A stretch of 30,609 bases of DNA from an uncultured Collinsella sp. (GCA_958346935.1 CATVTM010000018.1:1-30609); one strand, 5' to 3'. Positions 1-7,451 are shown, counted from the stretch's first letter. Notes: generated by a model not told the origin, from the sequence alone. Program-made: numbers and translations.

Positions 1-515
1 ACGATGGGAGCGAAGTCGTTCAGACCCTTGGCCATCGGGGCGAGGCAGTTGGTGGTGCAGGAAGCAGCGGAGATGATGTTGTCCTCAGCGGTCAGCGTCT
101 CGTGGTTGACGTTGTACACGATGGTGGGCAGATCGCTGCCGGCCGGAGCGGAGATGACGACCTTCTTGGCGCCAGCGTTGATGTGGGCCTGAGCCTTAGC
201 CTTGCTGGTGTAGAAGCCGGTGCACTCGAGAACGACGTCGACGTCGAGGTCGCCCCAAGGCAGGTTGTTGGCGTCGGCCTCCTTGTAGATCTTGATCTCC
301 TTGCCGTCAACGGTGATGGAATCCTCGCCAGCAACGACCTCGTGATCGCGAGCGTAGTTGCCCTGCGTGGAGTCGTACTTCAGCAGGTAAGCGAGCATAT
401 CGGGAGAGGTGAGGTCGTTGATAGCGACGATCTCGGAGCCCTCATGACCGAACATCTGACGGAAAGCCAGACGACCGATGCGACCGAAGCCGTTAATAGC
501 AACCTTTACTGCCAT
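1..515 (-). CDS. gap: Glyceraldehyde-3-phosphate dehydrogenase, N-terminal part (runs off the left edge)
   Basis: This is the first 171 codons of a glycolytic GAPDH, which oxidises glyceraldehyde-3-phosphate to 1,3-bisphosphoglycerate with NAD+. The NAD-binding Rossmann start GFGRIGR is at residues 9-14 or so, and the active-site motif SCTTNC places the catalytic cysteine at residue 153. The start ATG (513-515) follows a good AGGAG site (GAAAGGAGACACA before the ATG). The rest of the catalytic domain lies beyond base 1. It follows whiA on the same strand with a 193-base AT-rich gap, which holds a likely promoter of its own. The order rapZ-whiA-gap matches what is known in actinobacteria, where pgk and tpiA often come next. 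Identification is secure; only the truncation by the window edge limits it. Confidence 0.97.
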   Translation of the reverse strand, partial: MAVKVAINGFGRIGRLAFRQMFGHEGSEIVAINDLTSPDMLAYLLKYDSTQGNYARDHEVVAGEDSITVDGKEIKIYKEADANNLPWGDLDVDVVLECTGFYTSKAKAQAHINAGAKKVVISAPAGSDLPTIVYNVNHETLTAEDNIISAASCTTNCLAPMAKGLNDFAPI

Positions 516-587
516 TGTGTCTCCTTTCGTAAGGCCCCCGCAAGCTACAGCGCCCGCCGTTGAGGCCCACAAACTAACCACTCGCCT

Positions 588-617
588 AATATACCTTTTT
601 TTTGACTTGAATTTCAC
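588..617 (-). promoter_or_regulatory. Likely gap promoter
   Basis: On the minus strand a -10-like TATATT (588-593) lies 18 bases downstream of GTGAAA (612-617), which matches four of six bases of the -35 consensus. Transcription would start near 581, giving a leader of about 65 bases. An eight-base A run in the spacer makes the region strikingly AT-rich for this genome. Confidence 0.5.
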
Positions 618-649
618 GAGAATAGTCGAAATTGAAAATCAAATTTACG

Positions 650-663
650 TTAAAACGTTTTAA
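650..663. promoter_or_regulatory. 14-base perfect palindrome upstream of gap, operator-like
   Basis: TTAAAACGTTTTAA is a perfect palindrome with a central CpG, the general style of LacI/GalR-family operators. It lies about 75 bases upstream of the predicted gap transcription start, so it would suit an activator or a distal operator. The AAACGTTT core recurs at 13290-13297 in the control region of the transporter operon. The binding protein is unknown. Confidence 0.4.
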
Positions 664-708
664 AGAATAAAATAGCAGCTAAATCCGTATATAAGTCGAT
701 ACTTTAAA

Positions 709-1638
709 CTACCGATTTGCTTCAATGAGCTTTTCAAGCCTCAAAACTCGATGGTAGAGGGCCGACTTCGACAAGGGAGGGTCAGCCATCTCCCCTAAAT
801 CACGCAGCGACAGATCGGGATAGCGCTCGCGCAGGTCGCAAAAGACCGCCAAGGCATCCGGAAGCGCATCGCGAAGGCCGCGCTGCTCGAGCTCATCGAT
901 AAGCGCAAGCTGATGTTGGGCAGCACCGGCGCTTCTGGTCTGGTTGGCGAGCTCGGCGTTCACGCGACGGTTCACATCGTTCTTAACCAACTTGACCGCG
1001 CGCGCCTCCTCAATCTCGGCAACGCTGCGCTTGGCACCAATCAGCTTTAATAGATGCTCGATTTCCTCGGCGCTCTTAATGTACACGGCATATGACCCCC
1101 GCCGTGCATTAACACGAGCATGGACCCCAATCTGCCCCAACAGGTCGCAAAGCCCCTTAGCATATTGCTCGCCCTGCACCGCGATCTCCAAATGAAAATC
1201 GCCGCGTGGATCGGCCACGAAGCCGCCCGCGATGAGCGCGCCGCGGATGTAGGCAAGCCTGCAGCAGGGACGGGCAACGATGTGTCGGGGAACACCAGCA
1301 ACGAGCCCTCCCCTGCGGTCTAGAATGCCCAGCAGCACCAGAGCCTTGTCCAGGTCGGGTTGATCGGGCAGGGTAATGAGATAGTTACGGACCTTATGCA
1401 AGACCGATTTACGAACGGTGAATTCCGTTTTGAGCTTAAGAATGCGATGCGTCAGCGTGATCATCGTGCGCGCGACGGCTCCCGTCTCGGTCGCGACCGT
1501 CAAACGATACCGCCCGGAGCCGGCCAACGAAAGCGTACCGCTCACACGCGTCAGGGCGGCAAGCGTCGACAAATCGCAGTATTCACATTCGGGTTCGCAG
1601 CGCGCAAGCTCGTCACGCACCTCGGCGGTAAACGACAT
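709..1638 (-). CDS. whiA: WhiA, sporulation-regulator-type DNA-binding protein
   Basis: This 309-residue protein belongs to the WhiA family: an N-terminal LAGLIDADG-like domain that has lost nuclease function, and a C-terminal helix-turn-helix similar to sigma-factor region 4. The C-terminal helix-turn-helix is visible at about residues 262-300, with the family-typical stretch PPLSKSALYHRVLRLEKL. In Streptomyces WhiA controls sporulation septation; in non-sporulating Gram-positives it affects division and chromosome segregation. The start lies only 6 bases after the rapZ stop and has no convincing ribosome site, so translational coupling to rapZ is likely. Many genomes have a yvcK gene between rapZ and whiA; here there is no room for it. 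I see no terminator after the stop, so some read-through into gap is possible. Confidence 0.95.
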   Translation of the reverse strand: MSFTAEVRDELARCEPECEYCDLSTLAALTRVSGTLSLAGSGRYRLTVATETGAVARTMITLTHRILKLKTEFTVRKSVLHKVRNYLITLPDQPDLDKALVLLGILDRRGGLVAGVPRHIVARPCCRLAYIRGALIAGGFVADPRGDFHLEIAVQGEQYAKGLCDLLGQIGVHARVNARRGSYAVYIKSAEEIEHLLKLIGAKRSVAEIEEARAVKLVKNDVNRRVNAELANQTRSAGAAQHQLALIDELEQRGLRDALPDALAVFCDLRERYPDLSLRDLGEMADPPLSKSALYHRVLRLEKLIEANR

Positions 1639-1644
1639 GCAGGC

Positions 1645-2547
1645 CTATGCTTTCGTGTTGGCGCGCGACAGGTCGCGATGGGAAATGCTCACGTGATACT
1701 GGGCGCCTTCCAAATAACGTGCCGTGGCCTCGGCGATGGCAACGCTGCGGTGCTGACCGCCCGTGCAACCGATGGCAATAGAAAGCTGCGGCTTGCCCTC
1801 TGCGATATAACCGGGCATGACCGTATCGAGCAGCTGCGTCCAGGCCTTCCAGAACTCCTGCGTCTTGGGATGGTCCAGAACAAAGTCGGAGACTTTCTTA
1901 TCGAGACCGGTCATGGTGCGCATCTCGGGATCGTAGAACGGATTGGGCAGGAAGCGAACGTCAATCATAATGTCCGCCTCGACGGGCATACCGTGCTTAA
2001 AGCCAAACGAGAACACGTGAACGTCCATGAGCTGCTGGTCGGACAACTCGGAGAACGCCATGCGCAATTTGTTGCGCAGCGCAGAGGTGCGTAGGCGGCT
2101 CGTGTCGATAATCATATCGGCTCGATCGCGCACACCCTGCAGCTGCAGGCGCTCGCGCTGAATCGCATCGGCCGTAGTCTCCCCCGGCTTGGCAATGGGA
2201 TGACGGCGGCGATTTTCGCTGTAGCGACGAATCAGTACCTCGTCAGAAGCCTCCAGGAACACGATGTCGCAGCTCATCTCGCGCTCTTCGAGCGCGGCGA
2301 CCGCATCGAGCAACTCGTCAAACAGTCCCTGGCTACGCAAATCGCAGGTGACGGCGAGATGCCTGCCCACGCCCGTATTAATGCCGACGAGCTCGGCAAG
2401 CTGGGCGATCAGACGCGGAGGCAGGTTATCGATGCAAAAATAGCCCATGTCCTCGAACACGTGCATGGCCTGCGTGCGGCCCGATCCGGACATTCCGGTG
2501 ATGATGACGATATCGGGGATGCGCTCCGAGCGCTCCGCCGCATCCAT
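1645..2547 (-). CDS. rapZ: RapZ/YvcJ-family P-loop nucleotide-binding protein
   Basis: The 300-residue product has an N-terminal P-loop domain (GMSGSGRTQ at 18-26) and the conserved RapZ C-terminal domain, with FGFKHG at 181-186, DVRFLPNP at 196-203 and GCTGGQHRSV at 260-269. In E. coli the C-terminal domain binds glucosamine-6-phosphate, and the protein directs RNase E to the small RNA GlmZ. In Gram-positives its role is less clear. I chose the ATG at 2545-2547 because AAAGGGAG lies at the right distance; an in-frame start 18 codons upstream would place that site inside the gene. It is separated from the upstream nanE by a hairpin (2586-2615). The same-strand neighbour downstream is whiA. 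Confidence 0.94.
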   Translation of the reverse strand: MDAAERSERIPDIVIITGMSGSGRTQAMHVFEDMGYFCIDNLPPRLIAQLAELVGINTGVGRHLAVTCDLRSQGLFDELLDAVAALEEREMSCDIVFLEASDEVLIRRYSENRRRHPIAKPGETTADAIQRERLQLQGVRDRADMIIDTSRLRTSALRNKLRMAFSELSDQQLMDVHVFSFGFKHGMPVEADIMIDVRFLPNPFYDPEMRTMTGLDKKVSDFVLDHPKTQEFWKAWTQLLDTVMPGYIAEGKPQLSIAIGCTGGQHRSVAIAEATARYLEGAQYHVSISHRDLSRANTKA

Positions 2548-2578
2548 GGCATCTCCCTTTTGCATGTGCTGCCTCCCG

Positions 2579-2615
2579 AAAACAAGCGCGGGACCCAGCA
2601 ACCCGGATCCCGCGC
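2579..2615 (-). terminator. Probable intrinsic terminator between nanE and rapZ
   Basis: GCGCGGGA (2586-2593) pairs perfectly with TCCCGCGC (2608-2615) around a 14-base loop that can pair further. On the minus strand the stem is followed by TTGTTTTC. It would end the sialic acid operon and partly insulate rapZ. A TATACT -10-like box just upstream (2634-2639) could instead place this stem in the rapZ leader. Confidence 0.6.
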
Positions 2616-2633
2616 GGTCAATTGCCTTTATTG

Positions 2634-2639
2634 AGTATA
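2634..2639 (-). promoter_or_regulatory. Possible -10 box for rapZ
   Basis: TATACT on the minus strand matches five of six -10 consensus bases and lies 87 bases before the rapZ start. No good -35 box is visible at 16-18 bases. If used, the transcript would carry the 2586-2615 hairpin in its leader. Confidence 0.3.
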
Positions 2640-2666
2640 CCGCCCCGAGCGGATACGAGGCCTGTC

Positions 2667-3353
2667 TTACGCCTCAAGCGCAGCCTTGAACCAACTTGTA
2701 ATACTCGTGGGGTGCGTGATGGCGGTGCCGACGACAACGGCCCAGGCGCCAGCATCGATCGCGGCGCGAGCCTCCTCGGGCGTATGCACGCGACCCTCGC
2801 AAATGATGGGAAGGCCGGGGAATTCCTCGGTCGCCTGACGCAGGAGCGGCAGGTCGGGGCCATCGGCCATGGTGCAGTCGATGGCGGCGACACCGTGAGA
2901 GAGCGTGGTAGATACCAGGTCGAAGCCCATATCAACCGCACGGCGAATGTCCTCGATGGTGGCACAATCCGCCATCAGGAGCACACCCTCCTCGTGCAGC
3001 GGACGGAAGGTATCCTCGACCGTCTTGCCATCGGGGCGCGGACGATCGGTGGCGTCGATCGCCACGATATCGGCACCAGCAGCAACGCAGGCGCGGGCGT
3101 GACGCAGCGTCGGTGTGATGTAAACGCCCTCGTGTCCATCCTTCCATAGGCCAATAACAGGAACCTCACAGCGACCCTTAATGGCGGCAATGTCGGCAAG
3201 GCCCTGGCAGCGAATGGCGGCGGCGCCGCCGAGTTCGCAAGCGCGAGACATTTGAGCCATGGTCTCGGGCGTACGAAGCGGCTCGCCCATATACGCCTGA
3301 ACGCTCACGACGAGCTTACCCTTCAGGGATTGAATCAAAGGATCGACGGTCAT
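2667..3353 (-). CDS. nanE: N-acetylmannosamine-6-phosphate 2-epimerase
   Basis: NanE converts ManNAc-6-phosphate to GlcNAc-6-phosphate in the cytoplasm, the last step specific to sialic acid breakdown. The 228-residue TIM-barrel protein has the family landmarks: KGKLVVSVQA near the N-terminus, the catalytic lysine in GLWKDGHEG (K71), MADCAT (D129), CEGRVHTPEEA (E186), and a phosphate-binding VVVGTAIT near the end. Length is normal for the family. The ATG at 3351-3353 is preceded by AGAAAGG at a slightly long spacing. It is the last gene of the cassette, 70 bases after the ROK kinase with a hairpin in the gap, and it gives the strongest functional clue to what the cassette degrades. Confidence 0.95.
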   Translation of the reverse strand: MTVDPLIQSLKGKLVVSVQAYMGEPLRTPETMAQMSRACELGGAAAIRCQGLADIAAIKGRCEVPVIGLWKDGHEGVYITPTLRHARACVAAGADIVAIDATDRPRPDGKTVEDTFRPLHEEGVLLMADCATIEDIRRAVDMGFDLVSTTLSHGVAAIDCTMADGPDLPLLRQATEEFPGLPIICEGRVHTPEEARAAIDAGAWAVVVGTAITHPTSITSWFKAALEA

Positions 3354-3376
3354 AAGGCTGCAACCTTTCTCAGAAC

Positions 3377-3407
3377 AGCCTCCCGAGGCGTGTTGTCTCG
3401 GGAGGCT
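3377..3407 (-). repeat. Intra-operon hairpin between the ROK kinase and nanE
   Basis: AGCCTCCCGAG (3377-3387) and CTCGGGAGGCT (3397-3407) form a perfect 11-base stem with a 9-base loop. There is no T run after it on the minus strand (GTTCTGAG follows), so it looks like an attenuating or RNA-stabilising stem rather than a full terminator. Confidence 0.7.
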
Positions 3408-3423
3408 CCTACAGCAGATACGT

Positions 3424-4389
3424 TTACTTTAACGAAGCGAGAAGATGCTCGGCGGCACCGATGAGCGGAGCATCGCCCTCCAGAGACCCGATGAGAATCG
3501 GCGTGTCCTGGAGCGGATCGAGCGCCTGGCTGGCATAGCCCTCGTGCACCGAATCCTTCCACGTCTGCGAACGCCAATCGGGACCCTGATGAATTACGCC
3601 GCCCGAAAGCACGATGACCTCTGGATCCAGAATATTGGCAAGCGAGCCCAAGCTGGCGCCCAGCGCAAAGCCGGCGTCATGGATGACCTCGGTCGCCTTT
3701 GCGTCGCCAGCACGACACAGGTCGTTCACGTCGCGACCGACCGAAGGACGGCTGGGGTCAACTCGACCGAAGCGTTCGTCGTACATACGGCCAATCGAGG
3801 TGCCCGAAGCAACAGACTCAAGATGGCCGGAACGCCCGCAGGCGCAGGGAATGCCGGCGGCAGCCGAGCACTCGATGTGGCCCATATGACCGGCAGCACC
3901 ATGGAAGCCCTGCATCACGCGGCCGTTCTCGACATATGCGCCACCGATGCCCGTACCGATTCCCAGGCACAAGACGGAGAACTTGCCCTTGCCGACGCCC
4001 CAGTGGGCCTCGCCCAGAGCATGAGCCTGCACGTCGCCCACAACGGCAACGGGAAGACCAAGGTCCTCGCGCAGACGCGGCCCCAACTGAACGCCGGACC
4101 AGCCGGGCATGATCTCATTGGCATAAGCAATGGCGCCCGTCTTGGGATCGACGACGCCTGCGGCACCGATACCGACACCGAGAACCTCGACATCGGGATT
4201 CGCCTCAAGAGCGGCCTTGATAGACGCCTCGATACGCTGGAAGACGGCCTCGCCGCCCTCCTGGGCCTCGGTAGGAATCTCGGCCTCAAAAACGGGATGG
4301 GGCACACTACCGTCAGCCGGGTACTCCATGATGGCAGTCGCAATTTTAGTTCCGCCGATATCGACAGAGCAGACGTACTTGTTCTCCAT
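3424..4389 (-). CDS. nanK: ROK-family sugar kinase, probable N-acetylmannosamine kinase
   Basis: The 321-residue protein carries the ROK signature: the phosphate-binding DIGGTKIA (10-17), the catalytic aspartate in GDVQAHALGE (D119), GIGTGIGGA (143-151), and the zinc site HMGHIE...CACGRSGHLE (about 168-191) with the ROK CxCGxxGxxE pattern. ROK enzymes phosphorylate glucose, fructose, ManNAc or GlcNAc, and sequence alone rarely settles which. The flanking nanE and lyase make ManNAc the best guess: it would supply the ManNAc-6-phosphate that NanE uses. I chose the ATG at 4387-4389 because AAGGAG lies 6 bases upstream; an in-frame start 9 codons earlier lacks this. Kinase family is certain, substrate is inferred. 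Confidence 0.85.
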   Translation of the reverse strand: MENKYVCSVDIGGTKIATAIMEYPADGSVPHPVFEAEIPTEAQEGGEAVFQRIEASIKAALEANPDVEVLGVGIGAAGVVDPKTGAIAYANEIMPGWSGVQLGPRLREDLGLPVAVVGDVQAHALGEAHWGVGKGKFSVLCLGIGTGIGGAYVENGRVMQGFHGAAGHMGHIECSAAAGIPCACGRSGHLESVASGTSIGRMYDERFGRVDPSRPSVGRDVNDLCRAGDAKATEVIHDAGFALGASLGSLANILDPEVIVLSGGVIHQGPDWRSQTWKDSVHEGYASQALDPLQDTPILIGSLEGDAPLIGAAEHLLASLK

Positions 4390-4455
4390 GTCGCTCTCCT
4401 TCGGAGATAAAAACAACTACAGGAAATGCGCCGTCAGGCTAGCCGTCACAGCGCA

Positions 4456-4564
4456 GTAAAGGTTTTCCAGGTGTCCGAGATCGCCGAGAAACCGTGTGGC
4501 CATTGACCTAATGGGTCATGGCCACACGGTTGAACGGCGAGGTCGGGTGCCTGGTAAGCTTTAC
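4456..4564. repeat. 109-base imperfect palindrome between the lyase and kinase genes
   Basis: The two halves are near-complementary over the whole length. The core arm AACCGTGTGGCCA (4490-4502) pairs exactly with TGGCCACACGGTT (4519-4531), the inner TGACC/GGTCA adds five pairs with one bulge, then TCGCCG/CGGCGA (4481-4486/4535-4540), and the outer arms GTAAAG...CCAGG...CCGA pair with TCGG...CCTGG...CTTTAC. The lyase stop codon (4561-4563) lies in the outer arm. There is no T run on either side, so it is not a standard terminator. It could be a processing or stabilising RNA structure or a MITE-like interspersed repeat. Confidence 0.85.
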
Positions 4565-5481
4565 AGGAGACCGTTGTCCTGAAGGACCTTCCTAATCGCC
4601 TCGACGTTCTCGCCGGTCATGGCCTTCACCGGGCGCGGCATGGTCGGGCTGTCGAAGATGCCCATGAGGTTCATAGCGGTCTTGAAGGCGCCGACGCCAC
4701 CGGCATAGCCCTGGACGCCCGAGGTGACGTCCCAGATGTGCGAAATCTCATTGAGGCGATCCTGCTCGGCCTTGACGGTAGCCCAGTCGCCGGCCTGAGC
4801 GGCCTTCCACTGGCGCACGTAGCCCTCGGGCTCAACGTTGGCAAGGCCCGGGACAGAACCGTCGGCGCCACCGAGGTAAGCGCCGTCGACAACAACCTCG
4901 TGACCGGTGAGGATGCTCATCGGATGGCCGTTCTTCTCGTTCTCCTGAACGAGATAGCGGAACGAGATGTCATCACCCGAGGAATCCTTGACGCCAGCAA
5001 GGACGCCCTCGGCGCCGAGCTTGGCAAGGAGCTTCCAGGGGAGCTTGGTGTGAACGCAGACGGGAATGTCATAGGCAAAGATGGGCAGGTCGAGCTCCTC
5101 GTGCAGGATGCGGAAGTGCTCCTCGACCTCGGTCATGCCCTGCAGGGCATAGAACGGGCAGGTGGCGACAAGCGCATCGGCGCCCAGCTCCTGAGCGACC
5201 TTACCGTGCTCGATCATGCGCTCGGTCTCGGTATCGATGATGCCGACCAGGACGGGCACGCGGTGGTCGACGATACGAACGGCCTCGGCGATGATCTGGC
5301 GACGACGCTCATCGGTGGAGAAAACGACCTCGCCCGAAGAGCCCAGGAAGAACAAGCCATCGACGCCGGCATCGATCATGCGGTTGATGCTGCGCTCAAA
5401 GGAGGCAACGTCGAGCTGGTGGTCTTCGGTATCGGGAACAACGACGGGAGGGATAACGCCGGTGAATTTCTGAGTTGCCAC
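4561..5481 (-). CDS. nanA: DHDPS/NAL-family aldolase, probable N-acetylneuraminate lyase
   Basis: This class I aldolase has 306 residues with the family landmarks GSSGE (47-51), the tyrosine in FAYDIP (Y137) and the Schiff-base lysine in GVKDSSGD (K165). A lyase would cleave N-acetylneuraminate into ManNAc and pyruvate. The E. coli NanA hallmark YNIPALSGVKL is replaced by YDIPVCVHTKL, and the arginine typical of DapA after YNVP is absent, so a role in lysine synthesis is unlikely. From memory it resembles the actinobacterial type of lyase (FTGVIPP start, VPGLANVEP). The start is GTG at 5479-5481 with AAGGAG 6 bases upstream. Context with nanE and a ROK kinase supports the lyase call; other keto-sugar acid aldolases remain possible. 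Confidence 0.75.
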   Translation of the reverse strand: MATQKFTGVIPPVVVPDTEDHQLDVASFERSINRMIDAGVDGLFFLGSSGEVVFSTDERRRQIIAEAVRIVDHRVPVLVGIIDTETERMIEHGKVAQELGADALVATCPFYALQGMTEVEEHFRILHEELDLPIFAYDIPVCVHTKLPWKLLAKLGAEGVLAGVKDSSGDDISFRYLVQENEKNGHPMSILTGHEVVVDGAYLGGADGSVPGLANVEPEGYVRQWKAAQAGDWATVKAEQDRLNEISHIWDVTSGVQGYAGGVGAFKTAMNLMGIFDSPTMPRPVKAMTGENVEAIRKVLQDNGLL

Positions 5482-5549
5482 AAGAATCTCCTTAGTTGTC
5501 TGGCGGGCGGCCCTATGCCACCCACTCTTGTTGGCAGTGTCCAGGCCGT

Positions 5550-6401
5550 CTAGGCCAAAGAACACGGGTAGAACGTTTGGTTAAAAAAGTCGATGACTTC
5601 GTTTTCGAACGCGTTGATGCGCTCATGAGCGTATTTGGCATAGATGATATGCCTCCGGTCACACTCAAGACCGTTGAATACGGCAAACTGGCCCTTGGGA
5701 TCACTCACGGCATCCATGAACGATGTGCCCATGAGCACCGATCCACGCACCCGAGACGACAACGCCTCGAGGCCACCGGGAATTGGATTGGCAACCGCCG
5801 TGCAGGCGAGGCCCCGCTCGTCCAGAGCAGAAACCGCCAGCGCGACTCCGCCGCCAAGGCCCTCGCCCCATGCAAAGATGCGGTCGGGGTCCACGCCATC
5901 AAGATTGCGCGCCACCTTCGCCATCGCGCAACCCCAACGGACGCGCTTGACAAAAGCAGGAGAGGCAATCCCCTGCTGCAGCTCGCTGGATCCAATCGCC
6001 TCATCGTCCAGCGCAAGCACGGCATATCCCATGGCCGCAAACCTCGTCATGTGATGCCATCCCCGCACGGGTCGGTCGATGTCGTGAAACATCAGACATA
6101 GCGGCACAAGCTCGGATGCTCGGGCGCGACCGGCAGGCTCGATCAAACGTGCGTGGACCACATCGCCACCAAGCTCAAAGGAAACCTCGGAGTAGCGGGC
6201 ATACGGATTGGCGAAATCGATCGCCGTAATACTCGGCCCGCAAACCTCAAGGTCCGAAGCGGCTATCTCTAATTCGGAAACATCCGCAGAAGCATCACCG
6301 CGCCAATCCCGGAAATCAGCGAGCCTTGACGAGACCGTTCCGGGAATCCCCACAAGGTCGGAGACAATCAGCTCATTGACATTGCTCTCGCACTTAGACA
6401 T
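5550..6401 (-). CDS. Degenerate CE7/AXE1-type esterase, probably catalytically inactive
   Basis: A 283-residue alpha/beta-hydrolase of the acetyl xylan esterase family, paralogous to the gene just upstream (shared QFAV(Y/F)N and a histidine near the end). The nucleophile elbow reads WGEGLGGG where the paralogue has GASQGGG, so glycine (G181) replaces the catalytic serine. The GQGG motif of the CE7 family is also lost (EAIGSS instead). Asp230 and His259 of the triad are still in place. The reading frame is intact and starts inside the end of its neighbour with an 8-base overlap, so it is probably translated by coupling. It may be a structural partner or ligand-binding protein, or a decaying copy. 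Hydrolytic function is unlikely by this mechanism. Confidence 0.8.
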   Translation of the reverse strand: MSKCESNVNELIVSDLVGIPGTVSSRLADFRDWRGDASADVSELEIAASDLEVCGPSITAIDFANPYARYSEVSFELGGDVVHARLIEPAGRARASELVPLCLMFHDIDRPVRGWHHMTRFAAMGYAVLALDDEAIGSSELQQGIASPAFVKRVRWGCAMAKVARNLDGVDPDRIFAWGEGLGGGVALAVSALDERGLACTAVANPIPGGLEALSSRVRGSVLMGTSFMDAVSDPKGQFAVFNGLECDRRHIIYAKYAHERINAFENEVIDFFNQTFYPCSLA

Positions 6402-7371
6402 GAGCCTCCCCTCCCTTGCAGAAAAACGGAATGATCAGATCGTCAAAATCCTGAATCTCCTCGTGGCCAAAGCCTTCAAAGAACTCATGACGCTTTTCAC
6501 AGGTCAGGTTGTTATAGACCGCAAACTGCGTCGCTGGCGGACAGACGGTATCGGCTGTGCCGGTGCCAAACAGCACGGGGCATTTGACCATAGGGGCAAA
6601 GTTCTTGGAATCGAAGTACGCCAGCTTGGCATAGGCTTCGTCGATACGAGTCGAGTCCTCGTCAAACCAGCGAGACCAATAGCGCAGGCCCTCGTAGGCA
6701 ATGTCGTCGGCATCCAAATCCCAGACCAGGCGGAAATCCGACAGGAAGGGATAGAGGATGGCGGCGCGATTGATAAGCTCGCTGTTAAGTGCACAGGTCG
6801 CAATGCCCAAACCGCCGCCCTGCGACGCGCCGTTCACAAACACACGGGCAAGATCGATGCCCTCGAGCTCGCGAACGATGCGGCACAGGATGCGAATATC
6901 TTGGTGCAAGCGGACATAGTAGAGGTTGGCCGGATCGCCGTCGATACCGGCGACGATATGGCCCGCGACCGTTGTGCCCTCAAATCCACCAATGTCCTCG
7001 GAGGGACCTCCTTGGCCGGGGCAGTCGAGGGCGATGAGTGCCATGCCCATGCCCGCAAACGACGCCTGCTCAAACCAGCTGCGGCTTGCACCCGGATACC
7101 CATGGAACTGAAGTACCAATGGCACGGGCTCGTCCGAGACGGGTTTAAGGTACTTGGCATGCAGGCGAGCGCCACACATGCCGGTATACCAGAGGTCGAA
7201 AAGCTGGCAGGTCACGGCATCGGTGACCGATGCCGTCTCGATCGCATAGTCAAGCCCGACGGCGTCGGCCTCGGCCATGCGGTCCTTCCAAAAGAGATCG
7301 AAATCTGATGGACGGGGCATGGCGCCCCGATATTCACCAAATTGATGTTGTAGCTCCTGAGCACTTGGCAT
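6394..7371 (-). CDS. CE7-family acetylesterase (acetyl xylan esterase / cephalosporin C deacetylase type)
   Basis: This 325-residue alpha/beta-hydrolase belongs to the CE7 family, which removes acetyl groups from sugars. Family features are complete: GYPG (91-94), GQGG (119-122), the nucleophile in GASQGG (S183), the acid in GTADTVCPP (D274) and the base in GFGHEE (H303). No signal peptide is visible, so it acts in the cytoplasm on imported sugar. In this operon its natural substrate could be O-acetylated sialic acid; the pneumococcal nan locus also carries a gene annotated as acetyl xylan esterase, as I recall. I chose ATG 7369-7371; an upstream TTG has GAAAGG directly against it and no spacing. 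Enzyme class is certain, substrate inferred. Confidence 0.88.
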   Translation of the reverse strand: MPSAQELQHQFGEYRGAMPRPSDFDLFWKDRMAEADAVGLDYAIETASVTDAVTCQLFDLWYTGMCGARLHAKYLKPVSDEPVPLVLQFHGYPGASRSWFEQASFAGMGMALIALDCPGQGGPSEDIGGFEGTTVAGHIVAGIDGDPANLYYVRLHQDIRILCRIVRELEGIDLARVFVNGASQGGGLGIATCALNSELINRAAILYPFLSDFRLVWDLDADDIAYEGLRYWSRWFDEDSTRIDEAYAKLAYFDSKNFAPMVKCPVLFGTGTADTVCPPATQFAVYNNLTCEKRHEFFEGFGHEEIQDFDDLIIPFFCKGGEAHV

Positions 7372-7407
7372 GGCTCGTGAACCCAACCTTTCGAAATCGC
7401 AACGGAG

Positions 7408-7435
7408 GTGCGCCCGGCAAGGGAACCGGGCGCAC
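7408..7435 (-). repeat. Intra-operon hairpin between the transporter and esterase genes
   Basis: GTGCGCCCGG (7408-7417) pairs perfectly with CCGGGCGCAC (7426-7435) around an 8-base loop, giving a very stable 10-base stem. It lies 16 bases after the OppF-type stop codon. The minus-strand sequence after it (CTCCGTTGCG) has no T run, so partial termination or protection of the upstream transporter mRNA is more likely than full termination. Confidence 0.75.
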
Positions 7436-7451
7436 GGGAGGGAAAGCGAGG

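Noticed and set aside
4561..5481. The aldolase as DapA of lysine biosynthesis
   Set aside because: The arginine after the YNVP-type motif that DapA uses is absent, and the neighbours are NanE, a ROK kinase and esterases rather than lysine genes.
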